Below are positions 41,830 to 51,117 of a DNA stretch of 64,000 bases, in pieces. A program made the translations under genes and the position numbers. Source of the stretch: Peteryoungia wuzhouensis (lineage in GTDB: Bacteria; Pseudomonadota; Alphaproteobacteria; Rhizobiales; Rhizobiaceae); the NCBI RefSeq assembly GCF_003205195.1, contig NZ_QJRY01000006.1:124001-188000 (forward strand), written 5' to 3'. Position 1 is the stretch's first letter. The number at the start of each line of letters is the position of its first letter. The notes beneath the pieces were generated by a model, which was not told the origin of the DNA, did no database searches, and was given only the letters and a program-made list of their open reading frames with translations.

Positions 41830-43874
41830 TGGCTGACCCCCATGCGTTCATTGATGGCTGCAATGCCCCTGGTGTTTGCCGGGTCGGCCATGACCTGATT
41901 GAGCTGGGCGAAGATTGCGCGGGACTGTGCGAGATTGCCGAGGTGGTAGTGGCTCCAGGCGCGCATCTGGCTGATCCCGACGGCCTCCGGCATGATCTGA
42001 AGGCGAGCGTTTAGCGCTTCGAGCGTGACGCGGTACTGCTTCTGATCAAAGGCGGCACGTGCCCGCTGCCAGAGGACCTCGGCGCGCAGTTCGCGGTCGC
42101 GCAGCGGCGTCAGGCTATGCTGCATCAGCAAGGCTTCGGCGTCGTCGGTCAGATTGGCGCGGAGCAGGGTGAGGCCGAGACCGTAGGCGGCGTCATCCGC
42201 CTTGCCGCCACCGCCTGCAAGGCCAGTCGTGAAGGCCTGACGCGCTTCGGCCAGATGATTGAGACCGAGAAGACACCAGCCCTTGGCCACCTGGGCATCA
42301 GGGCGCAAGGCTGTCTTGGATTCAAGCCGCCGCAGCTCGGCGACACAGCCACCATAGTCCTTCTTCTGCAGCCGCGAGAGATAACCGGCCTGCACGCCTG
42401 CGGGGGCCGAGACCGATTTTCCGCTCCGTTCCCGCGGTTCGGCTGCGGATTTCAACTCGGCGAAAACCGTCTGATAGGCTTCGCCATATTTTTCACGCAG
42501 TTCGGCTAGGGCTTTCTTCTCGCCCAGTCGCGTCAGCGTCAGGGCCAGCCCCTTCAGGCTGTCTGCCTCTGCCGTCCACTGGAAGGCCTTTGCGAACCAG
42601 GCGCGCGCCGGCTCGAACTGGCGCGAGTTATAGGCATACCAGCCGATGAGGCGGGCATGGTCTGAGGATTCCGTTTTCTGGATCGCTTCCGAATAGCGGG
42701 TTACGACACGCTCATCGATGTCGGTCTTGCCCTCGCCCTTGAAGGGGAAGGAGAGCTGATCGAGGAGGAAGGTATCCTCACCGGCAAGCACATCGAGATG
42801 TGCGGTCACAAATGCGTAGGCTTCCTCGTCCTTCGACTGGTGGGATAAACTGAGAGCCATGCCTCTAACGGCTTCCGGCGCTACCTTCTTCTGAAGCAGG
42901 CGCTGGAAGAAGTTTGCCGCCTGGTCCGGCTGCTCGATTTTCAACATGTACCAGCCCATGAGAGCGAGGTCTTCCGGTGCCTGTGCGGTCTCGGCGGCCG
43001 TCCTCACGGCGGCAATCACCTCGGGGCCTGGTTGCGGCGCGCCCGCAACACCGGAGGCGAAGTCGCCCAGTTCGCGGCGCATGAGATCAAGGCTCAGCGA
43101 CCGCATCGAGAGGGCCAATTCGGGATCTGCGGAGAGCACACGGATCGCCTCGCGCAGATCGGCTGCCGGAATGTCTTCCATCGCCTTTTGCAGGGTGGTG
43201 AGCACCAGCTCATCGGAAAAAGCCTTATCAGGCACCCGGAAGAGGATGCCGCGATAGACCGCCGTCAGCCCCTCCTGCATGTCGTTTGCCCTATAGGCGT
43301 CGAGCATCATCCAGAGCAGGTCGATCTCGGTTTCCTGGCCAGGATCGAGTTTTGCGCCGAGGCGAATGACGGTCACAAAGTCCTTTGCCTCGTTTGCCCG
43401 CGTCATGGCAAATCTCAGCTTGCGCCGCTCGAGCTTGCTGCGGAAATCCTCCGACGGCTCCCAGCCCGGATGGCTTGCGGCGATCCGGCTGATCTCCTGC
43501 TCGATTCCGGCATAGTCATCGCGCTCGTAGAGCTGCCACAGAGTGGTCTCATCGACGTGGTCGCCGGCGTCGGGCGCATAGAGGTCGGCCGGTGGCGCGA
43601 AGCCCGGGAACTTCCGCTCCAGACGACGGGTCTCGGCTTCGACGCGTTCTGCCTCGCCATTGCGGGCATAGTAGTAGAGTGCTGCGAGATCGACTGTGTC
43701 GGGCGCCGGCGTCGTCTGGGTGTCTGCTTGGCCGGTTTTTGCGTCGCCCGAAGGCTGCGCTATGGCCAAGTTCGCCTGCGGCACCCCTGGCGACGTCGCG
43801 CCAGCCGGCAAAGCGACGAACAGAATGGCGACGATGGTGCCGGCCAACAGCCTTGTGTTGATTGTCTTCGTCAT
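41826..43874 (-). CDS. Tetratricopeptide-repeat protein of the cellulose operon
   Basis: A 682-residue exported protein: signal peptide INTRLLAGTIVAILFVALPAGA-TS, a linker rich in Thr/Pro/Gln, then helical TPR-like repeats through the rest (for example LALMGWYMLKIEQPDQAANF, GWYAYNSRQFEPARAWFAKA, DAQVAKGWCLLGLNHLAEAR). It takes the position of the TPR part of BcsC but no outer-membrane beta-barrel domain is visible. It probably scaffolds cellulose export in the periplasm. The ATG at 43872-43874 overlaps the bcsB stop. Confidence 0.8.
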   Translation of the reverse strand: MTKTINTRLLAGTIVAILFVALPAGATSPGVPQANLAIAQPSGDAKTGQADTQTTPAPDTVDLAALYYYARNGEAERVEAETRRLERKFPGFAPPADLYAPDAGDHVDETTLWQLYERDDYAGIEQEISRIAASHPGWEPSEDFRSKLERRKLRFAMTRANEAKDFVTVIRLGAKLDPGQETEIDLLWMMLDAYRANDMQEGLTAVYRGILFRVPDKAFSDELVLTTLQKAMEDIPAADLREAIRVLSADPELALSMRSLSLDLMRRELGDFASGVAGAPQPGPEVIAAVRTAAETAQAPEDLALMGWYMLKIEQPDQAANFFQRLLQKKVAPEAVRGMALSLSHQSKDEEAYAFVTAHLDVLAGEDTFLLDQLSFPFKGEGKTDIDERVVTRYSEAIQKTESSDHARLIGWYAYNSRQFEPARAWFAKAFQWTAEADSLKGLALTLTRLGEKKALAELREKYGEAYQTVFAELKSAAEPRERSGKSVSAPAGVQAGYLSRLQKKDYGGCVAELRRLESKTALRPDAQVAKGWCLLGLNHLAEARQAFTTGLAGGGGKADDAAYGLGLTLLRANLTDDAEALLMQHSLTPLRDRELRAEVLWQRARAAFDQKQYRVTLEALNARLQIMPEAVGISQMRAWSHYHLGNLAQSRAIFAQLNQVMADPANTRGIAAINERMGVSQ

Positions 43875-46162
43875 TCGACTGTCCTCACGCCCTTGCGCGG
43901 TACAGCATAACCAACCCACCAGCCGAAGCCGCCCATCAGTGCGAGCACAAGGCCGACATAGATGATGAAGTTGTCGGAGAGCCAGGCGGCGGCGAGGCGT
44001 CTGAGATTGGCGGGACTCGTATCGGTGATCGGAAAGAAGCTGTAGCTTTCGGGATAACGGTTCACGAGTTCGAGGTCCGAACGTCTTATCACGGCTTCCC
44101 CCCCTTCAATGGCCGTCCAGATTGCCGGCTTCGTCAGCGCAGCGACGCCCTGCTGAAGCATGGTTTCATCGGCTGCGTTGACAAAGGTCCAGACGGCGGG
44201 GCTTTCGGCGGAGGCCACCTGTCTTAGACTGATCAGGCGGTCGCGCGGATCGATCGTGACGTCTTCACGGCCGATATCCTTGTAGTCCAGCCAGCGGTTG
44301 ACGGTCGTTGACGCCCGCGCAGCCCAGTCCAAGACACGGCTCTTCAGTGACAGCTGGTTCTGTTCAAGCCGCGTTTCGATCTGGAAAGCATCAAGAAGCG
44401 CCTGTGAGTCCGACACGCCGTTGCCCGCCGTTACTGAGGCCGTGGTCAGGGGATCGGTCGACGAAGACGGCAGGCGATCCCCCTTATGGCCGGGAAGGGA
44501 TGCGAGCTCGAGTGGCTCGCCGCCGGCGCCGATGATCAGGGCGTTGGTCGGCTGGCGCGGATCCGGCCGGCCGATCTTGAGTTCTGCCGACAGGGGGTGA
44601 CCCGCCGACATGGCAAGGCGCGTCAAAAGGGTCAGTGCAGAGCCCAGTTGTGCGGGGGTCGCCGTATCGACGTAGAGATCAAAGGCCGCAGAGCCCTTGA
44701 AGGGGAAGGAGGTGCCGGCAAAGGCTGCAAGGTCGGGAAGACGCCCGGCGCGGGCCAAAGGCGGTATCGTCACCGTGGTTTCTTCCAGCAGCAGGAAACG
44801 GGACCGTGCTTCGTCGCGCGCAGTCGGATCGCAGGCGAGATCGGAGGCAAGCGGCAACTCGGCCAGAACCCGAACATGGTTCACGCCGGGATGGAACGCG
44901 CGCAGGGGTAGCTTCAGCGGCTTGTCCTTGAGCGTCGTGCCCTCGGGATCGTAAAGCACCAGGCTGGCCACGGCACGTTCGTTGACCCGGACCAGCAACT
45001 GCGTTCCCGATGCGAGGCCAGGCGCAGTGGCAGCGTCCAGATTGAGATCGACCGTCGCATAGTCGCCCGGATAGAAATCGGAGGGCATCAAGACATCGAA
45101 GCTCGTCTGAAAAAGACGGCCGGCGAAAGGCATTGTTTGATAGCCTATGCTCGACAGCGTGTGTGTTCCGGAGATATCGCCATCGATCCGCGTCTCTGTC
45201 ATCGCGCGCTTGTTCGAGCGGATCAGCGGAAGCAGGGGACCGTTGACGGCAGCAAGCAGGAGTAACTGAAGTTCGCTCTTGTTCGAACCACGCATGGTGA
45301 CGATGTAGCGGCCGTTTTCGCCCTGTCGGACAAAGAGGCCACGCGGAGCGGTGGCAAGAGCATCGCGGGCGGGTTGCGGAAGTTTCACGTCCGAGGGGTC
45401 GCCGAGATAGAGATCGATGCCCGGTCCGCTGCCACCGACGTCGCCGATGCTGACGTTCAGGTCTTCACGACCGAGCACCAGCGCCAGGGTCTGCACCAGT
45501 GGCAGGCTGTCGCGAAGGGGCGTCTGGCTCGCATCACTTCCTGCAACGACGCGGATTTCCGTGGCGCCGTCACCATTTCGGCCAACCGACAGAAGGCTTG
45601 CAAGGTCGCCGTCTTTCGGGCGTGCGCTGGTCAGGAAACCGCTGACCAGTGGATCGACCTGCGTCCACAATTCGTAAGTCGCCTGCACGCTGCAATCGAT
45701 GCGGTGGTGTTGTCTTGCTCGCAGACGGACCTGGTTCCAACCAACGGTCAGATCCTTGGCGGCAACTGGAATGTCGTGGGTGGCCGGTCCATTCGGCGAG
45801 CGGATCGGGAAGGCAGCGAGAGGCTTGCCGTTCAGTTCGACGTCCAGGACGGCGTCATCGGGCATTACCGAAACAGCGTTGGTATAGCTCAGTCTGAGCA
45901 GGCCAGCTGTCGTCACCTGATCCGCCGAGAGGTAGAAGGTGAGTTCTCTTGACGCATCTTCGCCTTCGAGACGCATGGCAGTTGCTGTTTGGTTGAAAGC
46001 GACCAGCTGGCGGGCGAGATCCGGACCGGCCTGAATGGTGGTTTCCACACTCGTGGTCCCAAGATCTGCCGGGACGAAGTCGCCACCACGCGAGGCGCTT
46101 GCCGACAGGCAAATGAGGAACGCGGCCCCAGACAGCCGGCGCAACATGTCTCGACTACGCAT
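43871..46162 (-). CDS. bcsB: Cellulose synthase regulatory/periplasmic subunit BcsB
   Basis: A 763-residue periplasmic subunit: signal peptide (MLRRLSGAAFLICLSASASR) and repeated carbohydrate-binding and flavodoxin-like domains (VDLNLDAATAPGLASGTQLL, FHPGVNHVRVLAELPLASDL). The C-terminal membrane anchor is NFIIYVGLVLALMGGFGWWV. BcsB guides the nascent glucan and anchors BcsA. The ATG at 46162 overlaps bcsA by 8 nt; a second ATG at 46147 also gives a complete signal peptide. Confidence 0.9.
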   Translation of the reverse strand: MRSRDMLRRLSGAAFLICLSASASRGGDFVPADLGTTSVETTIQAGPDLARQLVAFNQTATAMRLEGEDASRELTFYLSADQVTTAGLLRLSYTNAVSVMPDDAVLDVELNGKPLAAFPIRSPNGPATHDIPVAAKDLTVGWNQVRLRARQHHRIDCSVQATYELWTQVDPLVSGFLTSARPKDGDLASLLSVGRNGDGATEIRVVAGSDASQTPLRDSLPLVQTLALVLGREDLNVSIGDVGGSGPGIDLYLGDPSDVKLPQPARDALATAPRGLFVRQGENGRYIVTMRGSNKSELQLLLLAAVNGPLLPLIRSNKRAMTETRIDGDISGTHTLSSIGYQTMPFAGRLFQTSFDVLMPSDFYPGDYATVDLNLDAATAPGLASGTQLLVRVNERAVASLVLYDPEGTTLKDKPLKLPLRAFHPGVNHVRVLAELPLASDLACDPTARDEARSRFLLLEETTVTIPPLARAGRLPDLAAFAGTSFPFKGSAAFDLYVDTATPAQLGSALTLLTRLAMSAGHPLSAELKIGRPDPRQPTNALIIGAGGEPLELASLPGHKGDRLPSSSTDPLTTASVTAGNGVSDSQALLDAFQIETRLEQNQLSLKSRVLDWAARASTTVNRWLDYKDIGREDVTIDPRDRLISLRQVASAESPAVWTFVNAADETMLQQGVAALTKPAIWTAIEGGEAVIRRSDLELVNRYPESYSFFPITDTSPANLRRLAAAWLSDNFIIYVGLVLALMGGFGWWVGYAVPRKGVRTVE

Positions 46163-48425
46163 AGGCCGATCCTCTGACAGCTGCCGGATAAATCGGTCCT
46201 GGGTCTGAGGCGCTGCCTGCAGGCCTGACGATCAACGGTGCGTCGGGATGCGAGATTTCCGTCGTTTCGCGGACCAGACGCAAAGCATAGGTGAAACCAC
46301 GCAGTGTCTCGGTGATCGTCCAGAGGGCAAAGCGGAAGGTGCCGGTGAAGAAGCCCCTGTGCTTCTGCACACGGTTCCAACGATCCTGGAGCGGCTGCTG
46401 TTCGCAATACATCATTTCGGCAATCGCAACGAAGGTTTCGGGTGTGCGCTCTGCGAAGGCAAAGCCAAAGCTCGTCTCGTCCTGCCGGTGAAGCATGCTG
46501 CGGCTGACCAGCGGGACTCGCATGCCGCGGCCGTGGCGCCGGATCTCGATGACGGCCTCTTCGCCTTTCTCCAGCCCGTTAACAGGTTCGCCGTCGATGA
46601 ACTGCAGCGAAAGACCACCACTCGACACGTCCGCAATGATGACGGCGTGGCTTGTGCCTCCGGCATGCAGAATCGCATGACGGCGAACGCTGAGACGCTG
46701 GTTGCGCCGACGCTCGCGCCGTTCCGAGACGGATCCGAGGGCGGCACCCGCAATACCCATATTGATTATGTTCCAGCCGGCCACGATCAGCAGCAGTTCG
46801 GAGGGCATCGCTTCCGTCGTATATCGCCAGATCGCATAGCAGGTGGCGGCAAAGAGCAGGAAGAAGATCAGGAAGTAGGGCCGCGCCAGCGGCGAGAGCT
46901 TGCTTTCATCGAGTGTCTGGCCCTTCGACGTGACATTGAAAGTCGGCTTGCGCGGGTTCTTGACGACGCTCAGGATCGCGCCGAAGAGCATCACCGACTG
47001 CACATATTCATAGAGCTCGGAGACCCAGGGCCAACGCACGCGCCCGAAGAGGTAGCTCTGCATGGCGAAGGACGAGATGAGATAAGTCACCGAGTAGCAG
47101 ATGAATTCGGTGATGTTGGCTTCGAAGATCTGCAGCGAAAAGAAAATGTAGAGGAGCGGCGAGAACATGAAGGTCAGCCGAGTCAGCGGGAAGAGCCAGA
47201 AGAGGTTCGTGCCCGCGTAGCAGATACGCTGCGCCGCCGAGAGGCCAGGCTGGAGGAAGGGGCGGTTCAGCGTCAGGATCTGCAGCATGCCCTGGGCCCA
47301 GCGAACACGCTGGCCGATGAACGACACGAGCGTTTCAGGCTGCAGTCCTGCGATCAGCGGCTTGTCGACATAGAGGCTGTGCCAGCCGCGGCAGTGAAGG
47401 GCCAGCGCGCTTTCGCAGTCCTCGGTGATCGACTGGCCCGAGAAGCCGTCGGTTTCCTTGAGAGCCTTGCGGCGCAGAACGGCCGCCGAGCCGCAGAAGA
47501 AGGAGGCATTCCATTTGTCCAGGCCACGCTGGACAACGGAGTAAAACATCTCGTTTTCCGACGGCATCTTGCCGAAGGTCTGCAGGTTCTTTTCCAGCGG
47601 ATCCGGATTGAGGAAGTAGTGCGGCGTCTGGACGAGGAAGAGCTTCTCGTCGTTTTTGAAGTGGCCCACCGTCTCGTTGAGGAATTCGCGCACAGGCGCA
47701 TGGTCTGCATCGAAGACGACCACAAGCTCGCTCTTCGAAATCGCAAGGCCTGCGTTCAGATTGCCGGCCTTGGCATGGCTGTTTTCGGCGCGGGCGTGAT
47801 AGCGGACGCCAAGTGATGCCGATAGCGCCTGCAATTCCTCGCGGCGACGACGGGCAGCGATCGCGGCGCGTGGATCCGACTGGCTGCACTTGGCATCCGT
47901 GCCGCCGTCATCAAGCAGATAGACGGTCAGCTTGTCGGCCGGATAGTTCATCGACTTGGCAGCGGCCAGCGTCAGCGCCAGGAGGTCAGCCGACTCGTTG
48001 TAGGACGGGACGAAGACATCGACGGTCGGCTTGTCGTCGTCGGCAAGCTGCGGCGCCGGCTTGCGCTGCAACGGATCCGCGACGATGAAGAAATTGATTG
48101 CCAGCATGATCAGGCAATACATTTCCGCAGCATAGAGGATGATGCCCGGGATGAAGTTCCAGGGCTCGTTGATGTCGGGAAGTGTCTCTGTCGTACGCCA
48201 GAACGCGTAGCGCAGGGCGAGCACGGCAGAGAATACGAAAGTCATCAGGCGGAATGTCTTGTTCTGCGGACGCATCATGAACAGGAGCATCAGAGCCAGA
48301 ACGGCCAGGCTGAGCACCAGTTGCGCCTGGAGGCTGATCGGCAGCCACAGCAGAAACACACCAAAAAGGCCCGCAATGATTGCAGGCAACGCAGCACACC
48401 TCATGTGCAGAACCCCATCTTTCAT
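46155..48425 (-). CDS. bcsA: Cellulose synthase catalytic subunit (UDP-forming)
   Basis: A 756-residue family 2 glycosyltransferase polymerising UDP-glucose into beta-1,4-glucan. It has N-terminal membrane helices, then the cytoplasmic GT domain with DDGGTDAK (about 161), DADHAPV (about 240), the catalytic SITEDCE (about 337) and QRVRWAQG (about 373), and further membrane helices. The C-terminal PilZ domain has RLSVR and DVSSGG, matching RxxxR and DxSxxG, so cyclic di-GMP activation is expected. It is the first gene of the operon. The start at 48425 has GGGTGA directly upstream; the ATG at 48404 is an alternative. Confidence 0.95.
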   Translation of the reverse strand: MKDGVLHMRCAALPAIIAGLFGVFLLWLPISLQAQLVLSLAVLALMLLFMMRPQNKTFRLMTFVFSAVLALRYAFWRTTETLPDINEPWNFIPGIILYAAEMYCLIMLAINFFIVADPLQRKPAPQLADDDKPTVDVFVPSYNESADLLALTLAAAKSMNYPADKLTVYLLDDGGTDAKCSQSDPRAAIAARRRREELQALSASLGVRYHARAENSHAKAGNLNAGLAISKSELVVVFDADHAPVREFLNETVGHFKNDEKLFLVQTPHYFLNPDPLEKNLQTFGKMPSENEMFYSVVQRGLDKWNASFFCGSAAVLRRKALKETDGFSGQSITEDCESALALHCRGWHSLYVDKPLIAGLQPETLVSFIGQRVRWAQGMLQILTLNRPFLQPGLSAAQRICYAGTNLFWLFPLTRLTFMFSPLLYIFFSLQIFEANITEFICYSVTYLISSFAMQSYLFGRVRWPWVSELYEYVQSVMLFGAILSVVKNPRKPTFNVTSKGQTLDESKLSPLARPYFLIFFLLFAATCYAIWRYTTEAMPSELLLIVAGWNIINMGIAGAALGSVSERRERRRNQRLSVRRHAILHAGGTSHAVIIADVSSGGLSLQFIDGEPVNGLEKGEEAVIEIRRHGRGMRVPLVSRSMLHRQDETSFGFAFAERTPETFVAIAEMMYCEQQPLQDRWNRVQKHRGFFTGTFRFALWTITETLRGFTYALRLVRETTEISHPDAPLIVRPAGSASDPGPIYPAAVRGSAYA

Positions 48426-49036
48426 TCACCCGCAGGTTCATCTGCGGTGACCCCCCAAAAGGAATGGCCGGAAATTAGGGGTGATTTATTAGCAAATTGC
48501 TAAGAGATGGCGTGGGTTCAGGCGCCTCAAACCAATCGCATGTGATTGTCGGTTTTTCTTAAGTGTTTGTGATGAAAGGGATTTTCAATCTGGAAACTTC
48601 ACATATTCCGCATATGTAAACGACCCGCTTCCTAAGCCTGATCTAATGAAGATGGTTACCATATCGTGAAGTTTAGTCCCATGGAGCGTAAACCCGTACC
48701 ATTCAGGGTCACTGGGTATCCAAACAGACCACGCCTCGCTGTGCGATGTGTCTGTTGCATCGTTCTTCAGACGCGCCAGTTGCGATCGCTGTCCCAAAAC
48801 GCCACATAGCCCCAAAAATTGGGAAATCGGCACTGGATGGCAGGAATGGTATCGGTGGACAGGACGTTGCCGCCGCTGTTGGAAGCGGTCTCCTTGCGAG
48901 GAATGAACGCCATTCCACCGTTCCGAATTCCAAAATCATGTCGATTGCCGGTTGCTTGAAGCCTTTTCCGATGCGTCTTAGGGTCAACTGCGCAATGCAC
49001 CCATGTGGAGGCGGGCGGCAGGAGGGTCGTGGTTAC
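48426..49036. other. Divergent bcsA-endoglucanase regulatory region
   Basis: About 610 bp, AT-richer near bcsA, with no supported gene. Notable are a perfect palindrome TTAGCAA-A-TTGCTAA at 48489-48503, 64 bp upstream of bcsA, and ACATAT-TCCGC-ATATGT at 48601-48617. There is also a long-range inverted pair AAACTTCAC (48594-48602) / GTGAAGTTT (48666-48674). These are candidate operators or RNA structures controlling cellulose synthesis. Confidence 0.55.
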
Positions 49037-50098
49037 ATGAATTATGTTTGGCGAACGGCTTTATTGGCGCTGTTCATGGCGGGGCAGTTGGTTGATAGCG
49101 TTTCCGCCGCCGAGGGAACATGCCTTCGTGGTGTCAACCTTGCCGGAGCTGAATTCGGTCCGCTTCCGGGCACGTTTGGCAAAGACTACATCTACCCCTC
49201 TGTCGAAACGGTCGACTATTTTGCGTCAAAGGGTTTCAACACCGTCCGGCTTCCCTTCCTCTGGGAACGTCTTCAGCCGTCGCTGTTCGGGGACTTCGCA
49301 CCCGATGAGGTGAAACGGCTGCACGAGACTGTTCTCTATATGCGCAACAAGGGTATCTCGGTGATACTCGACCCGCACAATTATGCGCGCTATCAAGGTC
49401 AACTGATTGGTTCGCCGGATGTTCCGTCCGGGGCATTCGTCGATCTCTGGCAGCGGCTCGCGCAGGAATTCGGACAGGATCCTGGCGTCATCTTTGCGCT
49501 GATGAACGAGCCCCACGATATTTCAGCGGTGAGTTGGCTGGGCATTGCGAACGACGCGATCGCCGGCATACGCACGGTCTCGACCCGCAATCTGGTGATG
49601 GTTCCGGGTACGGCATGGACCGGCGCGCACAGTTGGTCTGCCGATTGGTATGAAGGCTCGAACGCCTCGGTGATGGCGGGTGTGCGAGATCCGGCCAACT
49701 ATTTTGCCTACGAGTTTCATCAGTATTTCGATGAGGATTTCTCCGGGAAGAAAGACAGTTGCCTACGGTCTGAAGAGGCTGTTGCCTCGATCGGCAAGAT
49801 TGCCAACTGGTTGCGAGCCAACCGAGCCAAGGGCTTTCTCGGTGAGTTTGGTGTTACAGGAGATCGATCCTGCATTGCCGCCGCCGCCGCCATGACGGAG
49901 GCGGTTGACGCCAACCGGGATGTGATGATCGGCTGGGCCTACTGGGCGGGCGGCGACTGGTGGCCGAAGGAGGAAGCACTCAACATCCAGCCGGTCGACG
50001 GTATGGATCGACCTCAATTGGCCGGGCTCTCTGCCGCGCTCGCAAGGCCGATGCCAAGCAGCAAGTGTAACATTCCGAACCGATCTTTCGGCAGGTGA
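49037..50098 (+). CDS. GH5-family endoglucanase (cellulase)
   Basis: A 353-residue secreted glycoside hydrolase: signal peptide with a cleavage site after SVSA (residue 24), GVNLAGAEFG, RLPFLWERLQ, the acid/base Glu158 (LMNEPHD), HQYFD and nucleophile Glu270 (FLGEFGV). The length suits a single catalytic domain without a binding module. The ATG at 49037 has AGGAGG about 12 nt upstream. It is divergent from bcsA. Endoglucanases accompany bacterial cellulose synthases and trim or order the polymer; plant cell-wall loosening is another possibility. Confidence 0.9.
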   Translation: MNYVWRTALLALFMAGQLVDSVSAAEGTCLRGVNLAGAEFGPLPGTFGKDYIYPSVETVDYFASKGFNTVRLPFLWERLQPSLFGDFAPDEVKRLHETVLYMRNKGISVILDPHNYARYQGQLIGSPDVPSGAFVDLWQRLAQEFGQDPGVIFALMNEPHDISAVSWLGIANDAIAGIRTVSTRNLVMVPGTAWTGAHSWSADWYEGSNASVMAGVRDPANYFAYEFHQYFDEDFSGKKDSCLRSEEAVASIGKIANWLRANRAKGFLGEFGVTGDRSCIAAAAAMTEAVDANRDVMIGWAYWAGGDWWPKEEALNIQPVDGMDRPQLAGLSAALARPMPSSKCNIPNRSFGR

Positions 50099-50251
50099 CG
50101 TCTTCTGTCGGCTGGAATTTGTCGAGGCTCTGCCCGGGCATGACTATGCGACGGCGAAGCCAGTAATGGCTGGTCTCATTCCCAGCGACGCCGATCTGGG
50201 CTGGTCGCCGCTCGCAGACAGTCGAGGTCTGGGTGTATGGGGCGAACCTCT

Positions 50252-50401
50252 ATGACAGTCGAGGTTGAGCTCTGGACGGAAACACTGCTGGACGGAGAGC
50301 GCTGCCAGACCGAGCAGGGGCGCTTCGTCATGGTGGCCATCGACGAGGATCAGCGGCCATCACCAGTTATCCCCGATGGATTTGACGCAGGCTCATCATA
50401 G
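50252..50401 (+). pseudogene. Acyl-CoA thioesterase (hotdog fold), C-terminal remnant
   Basis: A 49-codon frame reads MTVEVELWTETLLDGERCQT and GRFVMVAIDEDQRPSPVIPD, which is the end of an acyl-CoA thioesterase (normal pattern TVEVELWxETLLTGERxxxxxGxFVMVAxDExGRPxPV). The N-terminal half of the hotdog domain is missing. Upstream, 50110-50250 has another broken frame that I cannot name. It is a decayed gene next to the riboswitch. Confidence 0.65.
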
Positions 50402-50437
50402 CCGTTGACGAGGATTTAACCTCGGCTACTATATGTA

Positions 50438-50627
50438 GTGTTCGAGGTTCCCTTCGATTCGATTCGGATCATGGGCTAAGACGGGAATTCGGTAGCGGAC
50501 ATGATGTTCGTGAAGCCGAGGCTGCCCCCGCAACTGTGAACGGCGAGTGCCTGCTCCCTCATGCCACTGGGGTTTCCCCGGGAAGGCGGAGAAGGTGTGA
50601 CGACCCGTGAGCCAGGAGACCTGCCTT
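50438..50627 (+). ncRNA. Adenosylcobalamin (B12) riboswitch
   Basis: The element has the hallmark cobalamin aptamer blocks in order: GAGGTTCCC near the start, GGGAATTCGGT, the B12-box region GAGGCTGCCCCCGCAACTGT, GCCACTGGG, CCGGGAAGGCG and the closing GTGAGCCAGGAGACCTGCC. It lies 257 bp upstream of nrdH in the same direction. In this setting it should reduce expression of the B12-independent class Ib ribonucleotide reductase when adenosylcobalamin is available. Confidence 0.95.
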
Positions 50628-50772
50628 GATCGATACGTCCGCCGGCGGGGTGTCCGGCAGGGTGCGGTTGATTGCGTCCTGGTTAAGCCGGGCGTGCGCC
50701 GTTCTCGCTCCCCGTCATATCGTCAGCTTCGGGGTGAAGGCCATGAACATGTCATTCAAGATCGTCTCCGGT

Positions 50773-50800
50773 CCGTAGTCGTTTCGACTGCGGTAATTTT
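50773..50800 (+). terminator. Candidate riboswitch-controlled terminator in the nrd leader
   Basis: A hairpin CCGTAGTCG-TTT-CGACTGCGG (one T-G pair) at 50773-50793 is followed by TAATTTT. It lies between the aptamer and nrdH, where an expression platform would act. The region from 50628 to 50883 has no gene. Confidence 0.45.
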
Positions 50801-50883
50801 CCTGTCCCGTTCAATTTCAATCTCTGCTCCGGACCGAGCTCGATCCGGAACGACTTTCTGCGCCCATACGTCACGAGGAACCC

Positions 50884-51105
50884 ATGTCCATTACCGTCTA
50901 TTCCAAACCCGCCTGCGTCCAGTGCAACGCCACCACCCGTGCCCTCGACCGGCAGGGGATCGACTACACCGTCATCGATGTCTCCGAGGATGCGCAGGCC
51001 TTCGCGCTGGTGCGGGATCTCGGCTACCGTCAGGTGCCTGTCGTGGTGGCCGGCGAGCGGCATTGGGCGGGCTTCCGTCCGGACATGATCAGCGCGCTTG
51101 CCTGA
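50884..51105 (+). CDS. nrdH: Glutaredoxin-like protein NrdH
   Basis: A 73-residue redoxin with the active site CVQC (residues 11-14, PACVQCNATTRAL) and the C-terminal GYRQVPVVVAGERHWAGFRPD. NrdH is the thioredoxin-reductase-dependent electron donor for class Ib ribonucleotide reductase. It is the first gene after the B12 riboswitch and starts the nrdHIEF operon. Confidence 0.96.
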   Translation: MSITVYSKPACVQCNATTRALDRQGIDYTVIDVSEDAQAFALVRDLGYRQVPVVVAGERHWAGFRPDMISALA

Positions 51106-51117
51106 AGGTCCGGCGCC

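Noticed and set aside
46248-47816. A 522-codon forward frame antisense to bcsA
   Set aside because: bcsA is unambiguous on the reverse strand; the forward frame has shadow composition and no ribosome-binding site.
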